A stretch of DNA of 64,000 nucleotides from Halichondria panicea. Its lineage: Eukaryota; Porifera; Demospongiae; Suberitida; Halichondriidae. Position 1 is the first letter of the stretch. Every line of letters begins with the position of its first letter. Below the pieces are notes generated by a model, which worked only from the letters and a program-made list of their open reading frames with translations, was not told where the DNA came from and made no database searches. Shown here piece by piece: positions 56,162 through 64,000 of the stretch. The stretch lies in the NCBI RefSeq assembly GCF_963675165.1, contig NC_087390.1:5576750-5640749 (forward strand), in the 5' to 3' direction. The position numbers and the translations under genes were made by a program.

Positions 56162-57234
56162 TTAATAACCAACACAAAGTAAATAAATTGGTAACGCAAA
56201 CATCATTAGCCAATGTATACTTCCAGTGACTCTAGACCCTGAAGATCTCACACTTTCTATTTGACCTTGTAGTCTATTGAGTCTCCGGTCATGTTCATTA
56301 GTTTTCTCTGTTAGGGAGATTTGCTTTCCATCAATCTGTGTGACTTTCTTGCCTTGCTGATCAAGACGTTTATCTTGCGATTCATATTTGACCTCAATAG
56401 TTTCAATATCGCTGTTTTAACTATCGATTCTCGTAACTAAATTTTCGAGTTCTGTATCGACTCTTTCAAATCGTTTGCGATATTTTTCTGTGTTTTGTTC
56501 TGTTGTGTCCATTCTCTGCGAGAATTCATTGATGTTCTTTCCAACTTCTTCGTCGGTATCTGACTTATCTTGCTTTAATTCGTCAACTCGTTTGACAGTG
56601 TGCTCTAGTAGGGTTGCATTGTTAGCTACCTGTGTTTCCAGCTGATGAAACAAATCACTGGAGATCTTGGAAGCTTTAGTTATGTTTTCTCGAGTGCTGA
56701 CTTCTAGTTCTTTTAAACCTGATTGTATTGTGTCATTCACTGTTGTAAACTGTAGTTCTCTTTTCTTGGTGAGTTCGCTGATGCAAGCTAGAGCTTCTGT
56801 AAGTGACGTATTAAGAGAATCAATTACTTTCGATTGGTAAATAATCAGTGATTGCATTGACTCAAACTTTGCTTCAGTCTGCTGATGATAGTCAATGATT
56901 TTCTCTCTCAAAGCTTCAATTTCAATTGCTTGTGTAGTGTTTGCTTTCTCACTCTTTTCTTCCAAACTAGTATGCACTTCCAAAATATAGACTGCACTTA
57001 CTACGATTATGATTAGCAAGAAAAGTCCTAACACAGTAGCAATTGATCTTCGATTATTATGCACCTGTTAAGAAATTGCTTCATTGCAAATCGCTTGCAT
57101 TGAGTCCACTTTGATTTCTGTTCTTTGCGTTCAGATTCCTTGTCTTCCGTTACAAATGTGACATGCTCCTCTCCATTGCTAGTGTTCTCCCTATCAGAGA
57201 GAGCCAGCTTAGTGTAGTCAGTAGCTTGTGTCAT
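56162..57234 (-). pseudogene. MTQATDYTKL subfamily member with frameshift and nonsense codon
   Basis: ATG 57,234 gives MTQATDYTKLALSDRENTSN and a normal tail. A missing base after FLN (near 57,068) shifts the frame; in the correct frame the TM follows (IATVLGLFLLIIIVVSAVYI) with a coiled-coil ectodomain. At 56,417-56,419 a TAA stands where the 451-aa gene has CAA (IDSQN). Beyond it the frame stays open through KVTQIDGKQISLTEKT, the RSSGSR linker and a hydrophobic C-terminus (LMMFALPIYLLCVGY) to 56,162. Two small lesions in an otherwise preserved gene indicate recent loss, or possibly assembly errors. Confidence 0.8.
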
Positions 57235-57295
57235 TTTAAATGGCTATAATTATTCTTGCTAGTCAACTATCACACTGTACAGATGCATGCTGTAG

Positions 57296-57321
57296 TTTAT
57301 AAGCCATTGGATATTCCCTAC
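57296..57321 (-). promoter_or_regulatory. Conserved TATA-CCAAT promoter module
   Basis: Minus strand: TAGGGAATATCCAATGGCTT followed by ATAAACT. The TATA-like box is about 64 bp before the ATG at 57,234. Matches the modules of the neighbouring paralogues although the gene is broken. Confidence 0.55.
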
Positions 57322-57769
57322 CCTAGCTCCTAAGTGTATTCAATGGCTGACACATGTGTAATACTTGTTATGTAAGATTAAGCAATTCAATGACTATAAC
57401 ATGACATGTGACAACTTCTATATTCATTGCGGAGAGCTAAGCTGGTATAAAGGTCTTAATAAATGGAGCAACTTCAGTTTTAGAATCAGCTAGTATTGCT
57501 TGCTGGTGAAAAACCTTTGCAAATGAGGCAAATCAACTATTGCGTTCTTGCAAGGATAAAATTACCAGTCTCCTAGTTTAGATTTTGTGATTATATTTTT
57601 GCAAAAAGTAGGCAAAGTTCGCATATCTTTAATGCTCAGGTAAAGGATCATTGATGGAGTAAAAATTTAAGCTGGTAAAGGGTCATGGAGTAACTTAAGC
57701 GACCTTGGGTATCATCTTGTATATGGGCCTGTAATAAACGTGTGGTCAATTGACAAGCTATGCTTTTGC

Positions 57770-58480
57770 TGTCTTATGACTCATGTCTATAATTCATGAA
57801 TCAGTGTACATTTACGTCACCACTATTATTGATAACAGCCGTATATAGAAAAATAACATACATGCAAGCCCAGGCGTGCAGTTTTCATTTCATTTGTTCA
57901 AGAAAGTAAGCAAACAAAAAGAAGCCATGCTTGACGGTATACTATAAAACTCTAAAGTGACGGCAGAAACACAGAAGCTGCTCTCCAACAAGATAAGCCT
58001 CAATGGGACCATGGGCGTGGTTTAGATACATTTTAGCCAAGAAGAGCTTGCAACTGCAGCCGAATGTCCAACGCTTGGACCAAAAAAGCTCCTGAGCATC
58101 TATATGCACGGCGTTTTTCCCCTTTATGACGTCTATAAAACAAGCAGAACTTCAGAACCACGATATATCAGGTGGAGTGAGGATTGAAGACCCTCACATC
58201 AAAATAATCACAAAAAATTAATAAGCACATTGCTGCGTGTTACCCAAAAACTTCTTGCTTTGATGTTGAGTCTAGCATTCGGTATTACTATTGCAGCTGT
58301 ATTTTTCTCGTCTTTCCCATATGTTTCCTTTTCAGAATTCATCTCCATATTCAGTTTTTCAGTGTTATATACGAAGTGCTTAGGTATATATTGGTTTAGT
58401 TCATGATTAAAAAGCTACGATTAGTATATAATATAGTTATATATAGTTACAAATAGGGGGTTTCCCAGGTACAGTCCCTG
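57770..58480. repeat. Duplicated upstream block of the coiled-coil family
   Basis: Shares long stretches with 49,500-50,150 (GCATGCTTGACGGTA, CGGCAGAAACA, TGGTTTAGATACATTTTA, AAAGCTC.TGAGCATCT). At 58,260-58,342 it contains an orphan start (ATGAATTCTGAAAAGG on the minus strand) of a family gene. GGGGTTTCCC (58,457-58,466) with the AGGTACAGTCCC half-palindrome lies about 115 bp upstream of that start. No open gene remains. Confidence 0.65.
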
Positions 58481-58688
58481 TTAAAGTGTGTACATAATCT
58501 ATATCTATACTCCAGCATTGTGATACACAGTGTGTAAGTAGGTTGTACTTCATATTCTGTAGGTAATTTTTCTACGTAGGCTATTTAATAGTGGTCATGC
58601 TTTTTATTTTTTTATTTTATTAGACTCTGTCAAATTCGCACAACAATTAAGCATACAATAACATAATTATATAGACCAACAAAACAAG

Positions 58689-59983
58689 TTAATAACGAAC
58701 ACAAAGTAAATAATGGATGCAAAGCATAATTATTAGCAAAGTTATGCTTCCAGTGTCACTAGACCCTGCATGAGGACCTCACACTTTCTAGTAGTATATT
58801 GACTATCTGGTCATGTACATTAGTTTGCTCTGTTAGGGAGACTTGCTCTCCCTCGATCTGTGTGATTTTATTATCATGATGATCAAGACGTTTACCTTGT
58901 GACTCAATTTTTGCTTTAATTGTTTCAATCTCTCTGTTTTGACTATCAATACTCGTAGCTATGTTTTTATTTAGGTTTTCAACTCGATCGTAAAGGTCTT
59001 TCGTGTTCTGTTTTGTTCTGTCCACTTTCTTCAAAAAATCATTGATGTTCTTTCTGAGCTCTTTGTCAGTCACTGATTTCTCTGATTTCAATTCGTCTAC
59101 TCTTTTGACAATGGCTTCAAGTCGAGCTTCATCATTAACCATCTGTGTTTTCAGCTCTTGAAGCAAATCACTATTTTCTCGAGTTTTGGTTTCCAGTTTT
59201 CTAAAACTAGTCCTAAGCGATTGTATTTTGTCATTTGCTGAGGTAAGAGTCAGTTCCATTTGCTTGCTTTTAGTGGAGAGTTCTCTGACTTTGGCTCGAG
59301 TATTACTGTGAATTTCTGCAAGTTTTTGGTAAAGAGAATCAATCGATTTGTCGATACGCATTGTCAGATTCATCACAGTTGATTTTTGTTGCTGTTTAAC
59401 CAATAGCCTAAACTTTGAATCAGTCTTTTGGATTTTATTCTCCACTGCGGTAACAGTCAGTTCCATTTGCTTGCTTTTAGTAGAGAGTTTGCTGACTTTG
59501 GCTCAAGTATTGCTGTGAATTTCTGCAGGTTTTTGGTAAAGAGAATCAATCGATTTGTCGATATGCATTGTCAGATTTACTGCAGTTGATTTTTGTTGCT
59601 GTTTAAGCTCAGTTAACATTAATACCACTAGCTGATACTTCGCTCTCAAATCTTCCATTTCAAGCCTCGTTGCATCATTATCAATTGCTTGAGTAGCACT
59701 TGCTTTCACAATCGTTTCTTTCAAAGTATCATGCACTTCACGTGACGAGACTAGACTCATTACGATTAGCAAGATTAGCAAGATGATTCCTAATAACACA
59801 GTAGCAATTCCAGCAATTCCAAGATTCTTCTTGTTACAAAAATTGCTTGCATTGGGTCGACTTTGATTTCTGTTTTTTGGGTTTAGTTTTCTTGTCTTCC
59901 ATCACAAGAGTGGTGTACTCTCCATTTCTAGTGTTCTCCATGTCAGAGATTGGCACCTTAGAGTATTTAGTAACTTGAGTCAT
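58689..59983 (-). pseudogene. MTQATDYTKL subfamily member, several lesions
   Basis: From ATG 59,983 the tail reads MTQVTKYSKVPISDMENTRN. A stop and frame change fall after CKQFL (about 59,840). The correct frame then shows TM (GIAGIATVLLGIILLILLIV) and coiled coil. TGA replaces CGA near 59,503 (SNT*AKVSKL), the frame runs on to RSS near 58,770, and an ATGC insertion then shifts the frame within the C-terminal anchor (SDTGSITLLIIMLCIHYLLC, stop at 58,689). The ectodomain is very close to that of the 451-aa gene and retains a tandem duplicate of the KSTxxNLTM block. Confidence 0.8.
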
Positions 59984-60055
59984 TTTGTGTGGCTATGTTT
60001 GCTAGTCAACTATCACAGTCCAAAATTAATGGTTTAATTTAACTGTTGTCTGTCA

Positions 60056-60084
60056 GCTTATATAAGCCATCGGATATTCCCCCT
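60056..60084 (-). promoter_or_regulatory. Conserved TATA-CCAAT-like promoter module
   Basis: Minus strand: GGGGGAATATCCGATGGCTT then ATATAAGC, about 75 bp before the ATG at 59,983. One base of the CCAAT box differs (CCGAT). Confidence 0.5.
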
Positions 60085-60476
60085 TGGCTGACACAGCCAA
60101 ATTCCACGCGTATACCTCGCTTGCGCATTCGCACCGAGGCATAATAATTGTTACTCATGCCTGGTACTAGTGCAGACTTCTCCCAGGCCACTTGTGCATG
60201 AATCACATGAACCGATTAGTGGGCCATCGTAGGGCTATATATACATAGGCTGAGCTGTAGCATCATTGTCTGTCAATGTGGAGCCCAAGAGTGCAATGTT
60301 GTGAAATCAATAATCATATTCACAGACAATTTGCACAACTCAACAAACAATAAACAGCTTTTAAACCAATACTAGCACTAATATATTTCCAATCAAACAG
60401 TTTGACTCAGTGACGCATGGTTAGGTTCTAAATGCATATATGCTACGCCTGTACACCATTTTGACCACACATGTGG

Positions 60477-61019
60477 TTATTCGTATAAACTTTCAAGCTC
60501 TGTATCAACTCTTTCAACTCGAAGGTGAGGGTAGTTTGTGTTCTGGTCTGTTGCATTCATTTCTTTAGAGAGATTGTTGATGTTCTTACGCTTTTCGTCT
60601 CCTTTACATTTCAATTCGTCTACTCTTTTGACAGTGTGCTCATTGACAAGCTGAGTTGCATTGTTAGCTCCCTGTGTTTCCAGCTGATGAAACGAATCAC
60701 AGGAAATCTTAGAAGAGATGTTTTGTCGACTCATGCTGACTTCTTGCTGTGAAGAAACCTCAGTTGTATTTGGCTGAAGCTTTGCATTATAGACTGCACT
60801 CACCACAAATAGCAAAAATATTACTACTGTAGCTATTCCAGCTAGCCGATTAAAGTTTTGCACCTTGTTAAGAAATTGCTTCATAGCATCCATTGCAAGT
60901 CGCTTGAATTGGGATATCTGTTCTGATTCCTTGTCTTCCATTACAAGAATGATATGATCCAGCTCTCCATTGCTAGTGTTCTCCCTAGTCAGCTTAGTGT
61001 AGTCAGTAGCTTGAGTCAT
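60477..61019 (-). CDS. Short MTQATDYTKL subfamily protein, 180 aa, no C-terminal anchor
   Basis: Open frame with the family tail (MTQATDYTKLTRENTSNGEL), a TM at about 58-78 (LAGIATVVIFLLFVVSAVYN) and a short ectodomain with several N-x-S/T sites (NTTEVSS, RQNISS, NNATQL, MNATDQN). It stops at RVDTELESLYE, the point at which the gene at 56.2 kb continues into the rest of its coil, so there is no second anchor. The member at 63.1 kb ends at the same codon context. If expressed it would be a single-pass type II protein; it could also be a truncated relic. Confidence 0.6.
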   Translation of the reverse strand: MTQATDYTKLTRENTSNGELDHIILVMEDKESEQISQFKRLAMDAMKQFLNKVQNFNRLAGIATVVIFLLFVVSAVYNAKLQPNTTEVSSQQEVSMSRQNISSKISCDSFHQLETQGANNATQLVNEHTVKRVDELKCKGDEKRKNINNLSKEMNATDQNTNYPHLRVERVDTELESLYE

Positions 61020-61144
61020 TTTGAGTAGCTATCTCTTATTCTATGATGATAATGGTATGGTGTAGGCATGCTGTGGTTGTTGATAATAATTATTATAAGT
61101 ATATTCAATGGCTGACAAAAGCAAAGATTGGGCTGTCTGTAATC

Positions 61145-61190
61145 AGTGGACTGGACTACTGGACTGGACTGGACTGGACTGGACTTTGAC
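61145..61190. repeat. GGACT pentanucleotide repeat
   Basis: About seven interrupted copies of (A/T)GGACT just upstream of the 180-aa gene. The rest of 61,020-62,930 shows no supported gene: CCCCCCTGGCC-type TE debris at 62,650 and the tandem duplication at 62.3 kb. Confidence 0.75.
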
Positions 61191-62267
61191 TTGACTATTG
61201 CGACACCAATTACATTCCTTTTCCTCATAACAAGACTACAATGACAAATGATTGTAAAAACTTAACACATGTACATCTAGCTACATTACAAAACACAAAA
61301 AAATGAATGCTTGTCTTTAGGTTTGCATGATGGAAGAGCATGTTTAGCTTTCTGTATAGGAGGACAGGTAACTGGCCTAGCTGGTTGAGACCATAATGCA
61401 TTCTTGCTTAATTACTAGCAATGTACTGCATAACTTATGGGTATATAAATGCCACAATTTATTGTAATACTAAAACAAGTGATTGAGCCCCCAAAAATGT
61501 ATAGCTAGTATCTAACAGCTATGTAGTGCTATTCCCATTCTACTGTTAATAATTATATTCACGACATACAAGTTAATTCCTGTAAATTGGGGTCACATGA
61601 TACTAGCTTAGCTTTCCATTTTTCAAATTCCAAGCGCGAGGGCGGCCTGAGAATTGTCTAGAGCGGGGAAGTACTTGTTTGATTTGTCATGTGATATTCT
61701 ACAAAGCTGGACAACATCACGCGAGCAGAAAACATTGCTGAGTCAGGTAAGTTTTTTTACATGAAGAAGTTATCAATGTATAAAAATACATCGACTAAAT
61801 TACTATAGTTACTGCATGAAATAGGAGTGTTTAGCTTCCCAGTATAACTGCTTCAAGTGGCTTGCCTGCATGCATGTGTTGCTGCAACTGAGCTGCTGAT
61901 ATAGACAGTCGCATTTAGGCTGCATGGATATACAGTTCTGTGACACATAGCTCACAAAACTATGGAATCTCAAGGATATAGCTTCATTCAGCTGTGGTGC
62001 AAAGGCTAATTGCAAAGCCTCTCCCTTCCATTTATTAATAGGTCGATTTTCACCCCCAAATTAGGAGAAAAATTGGTTTGGAATGAGGCAGAATTCAATC
62101 TTGTTACATAACGATTAACGTGACAAGACTTGTGTGAAGTACTTCCCTCATTGTCCAAAGTCCAGTTGATACCATCTTCAAAGGAAGTGCGGCCTGTGGG
62201 TGATCGAGGCTAGCATGTGTAGTACTTTTTTATGAAAGATGAAGGTTTTTTAACGAATGACATGCAA

Positions 62268-62355
62268 TTCCTTCATTATCATGTACAGCTAAGCTGCATG
62301 GTAAAGGCCAATTCATTCATTATCATGTACAGCTAAGCTGCATGGTAAAGGCCTT
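62268..62355. repeat. Tandem duplication, unit about 45 bp
   Basis: TTCATTATCATGTACAGCTA and AGCTGCATGGTAAAGGCC occur twice in direct orientation. The GCTAAGCTG..TAAAGG element with GGAGTAACTTAA recurs upstream of several family genes (55.2, 57.45, 63.8 kb), so this is a stray copy of that upstream region. Confidence 0.75.
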
Positions 62356-63104
62356 TAATGGAGCAACTTAAGATTGATGGAGTAACTTAAAATGTTTCTG
62401 CACCTCCTCCTAATAGTATAATTATAGAATGTTCGCTCTAGCTCTTGTCTCTCAGTTGACATTAGGGTTCGTGTTTTAATTGTTAGTTGGCATGCCGTAA
62501 CGCATCAACCTGGACTAGAAACACAATGCAGATAACATAAACAAGTTAGAGTGTACTTCTCGTCTGTGAACTGACAATATAGATCCACAGACATCGTCGT
62601 GTCATGCTTATGCAAATCTTTTGTCCATAATTCAGTGGGGGGACTCAGAGGCTTGAGCACCCCCCCTGGCCTGCATGGCCTCACAGACAACAACCATAAC
62701 TTATTATCAGAACTGGTCTAGCTATAACTGCAGCTCTATATCGTATTCTGTATGCACACTATATACACTTGTAACGCAATGCTGGCTCTAGCCTCATTCC
62801 CAATTCAAGTCAATTTTCTAGAAAGACCCCAGCCTGTCTAAATTGCATTACACAACAACAGACACAAATCAGCAATAAATCTGATAAAACAATCAGTATA
62901 ATGCTAACTACAATTTAATCGTAAAGTTATGGTTCACATTTCTATTTGACCTAATAGTCCTTGAGTCTATGGCCATGAGCATTAGTTTTCTCTGTTAAGG
63001 TAGACTTGTTTTTCATCTGTTTCAGTTTGATTTTATTATCATGATAATCAAGACGACTCATTTTTTGCTATAAATGTTTCAATTTCTTTGTTTTAACCAT
63101 GTTG

Positions 63105-63578
63105 CTATTCGTATAAATTTTCGAGCTCTTTATCGACTCTTTCAAATCGTTTGTGAGGGTATTTTGTGTTCTGGTCTGTTCTGTTCACCTCTTTAGAGAG
63201 ATCCTTACGCTTTTCGTCTGTATTAGATTTCAATTCGTCAACATTTTTGACAGTGTGCTCAAGTCGAGTTGCATTGTTAGCTACCTGTGTTTCCAGCTGA
63301 TGAAACGAACCAATTCCAGTCTGATTATGGTAGTCATTGAATTTCTCTCTCAAAGCAGCTTCAGTGTGCACTTCACTTGAAGAGACTGCACTTATTACTA
63401 ACACAGTTACTAACACCGTTACTGCAGCTATTCCAGCTATTTTTCTTCGATTATTCTGCACCTTGTTACATTCAGATTCCTTGTCTTCCATTACAAGAAT
63501 GACATGCTCCAGCTCTCCATTGCTAGTGTTCTCCCTATCAGAGAGTGTCAGCTTAGTGTAGTCAGTAGCTTGAGTCAT
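63105..63578 (-). CDS. Short MTQATDYTKL subfamily protein, 157 aa, decayed 3' remainder
   Basis: Family tail (MTQATDYTKLTLSDRENTSN), a TM at about 47-67 (IAGIAAVTVLVTVLVISAVS) and a short ectodomain ending FERVDKELENLYE. Downstream (62,940-63,104) the former coding sequence is recognisable on the minus strand (KEIETFIAKNES, RLDYHDNK, TLTEKTNAHGHRL) but full of stops and frame changes. The C-terminal anchor is thus lost, and about 70 ectodomain residues are missing internally relative to the 451-aa gene. Possibly still expressed as a type II protein; equally it may be a pseudogene. Confidence 0.6.
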   Translation of the reverse strand: MTQATDYTKLTLSDRENTSNGELEHVILVMEDKESECNKVQNNRRKIAGIAAVTVLVTVLVISAVSSSEVHTEAALREKFNDYHNQTGIGSFHQLETQVANNATRLEHTVKNVDELKSNTDEKRKDLSKEVNRTDQNTKYPHKRFERVDKELENLYE

Positions 63579-63654
63579 TTTGAGAGGTTGTCACAGCTTA
63601 ATATTCTGCTAGTCAATCATCACATTTATCAATGCAAATACACTGCATGTTATA

Positions 63655-63684
63655 GCTTTATAAAGTGGTTGGATATTCCCCTTA
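63655..63684 (-). promoter_or_regulatory. Conserved TATA-CCAAT promoter module
   Basis: Minus strand: AGGGGAATATCCAACCACTT then TATAAAGC, about 78 bp before the ATG at 63,578. Upstream, CTCAGG and the GGTAAAGGTCATTAAT-like element are shared with the 451-aa gene (55.1-55.2 kb). Confidence 0.55.
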
Positions 63685-64000
63685 AATTTACCTGAGTGTA
63701 TTCAACGGCTGAAACAGGCAAAACTTATTGTGTGGTACTTGTGTTATGTAAGACAATGACTTGACAAGACAAATTCATTGCGTAGACAATCATGTGTTAT
63801 GCCCAATTTGAGCTATGTTGGTAAAGGTCATTAATAGAGAAAATGAATTTAAGGATCATTAATGGCTATGGTGATGAGTAACTTAATTAACTGCAGTTTT
63901 AGTGAGGTGCCTTTTCTGGTCTAGAACTTAATTCCAGTCGGTTTAATTTCATGACAACGAGGACTAGAAGCTGGTCAGTTTCTGTACATTGTCATACACA

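Noticed and set aside
1-64000. tRNA, rRNA or CRISPR features
   Set aside because: None recognised by eye on either strand; small RNA genes could have been missed without a structure search.

Overview
This is a eukaryotic, almost certainly animal, window. Genes are split by short GT-AG and a few GC-AG introns, there is no operon structure, and the spacers are AT-rich and full of small inverted-repeat transposons and (ATGC)n runs. COR/Death, CARD-like and coiled-coil membrane families in many decayed copies suggest a non-bilaterian metazoan, most likely a demosponge. That assignment is inference; no marker gene fixes the species.

Left part (1-23.5 kb, mostly + strand): the 3' end of a COR-Death-Death protein gene (1-2246); a split, inverted, decayed copy of a CARD-like/4-TM gene (3.9-6.2 kb); a gene desert of foldback and MULE-like elements (6.2-13.2 kb); a coiled-coil protein kinase gene with a frameshift (13.3-15.0 kb); more repeats with two relics of a HADH exon (15-20.5 kb); a small predicted three-exon gene (20.5-21.4 kb); and the intact five-exon CARD-like/4-TM gene (21.9-23.5 kb).

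Middle (23.6-27.4 kb, - strand): a complete eight-exon mitochondrial 3-hydroxyacyl-CoA dehydrogenase gene (HADH), with two GC-AG introns and transposon-filled introns. It is the only housekeeping gene here and the best anchor for gene structure.

Right part (29.8-63.6 kb, all - strand): a dense array of short genes for membrane proteins. Two tandem paralogues have one TM segment and a cytoplasmic tail of 14-residue repeats. About eight genes or pseudogenes then share one plan: short charged cytoplasmic N-tail, one TM segment, a long N-glycosylatable coiled-coil ectodomain, and a second hydrophobic segment at the extreme C-terminus that looks like a GPI signal or a second TM. This is the topology of vertebrate tetherin (BST2), here as a multigene family showing tandem duplication, internal repeat expansion, tail exchange, nonsense and frameshift loss, and transposon insertion. 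Several members and relics carry an NF-kappa-B-like palindrome about 115-170 bp upstream of the start codon, and the MTQATDYTKL subfamily has its own conserved proximal promoter. With the CARD-like and Death-domain genes nearby, an inducible, fast-evolving surface or immune locus is the most interesting reading; it is a hypothesis from sequence only.

Mobile DNA is informative because duplicated segments supply empty sites: a MULE-like pair with 10-bp target duplications, a CAGGGGCGTA-type family with 5-bp duplications, pogo-like MITEs at TA, and an IS630/Tc1-like relic. Aligned paralogous copies also differ repeatedly by clean 4-bp ATGC insertions.
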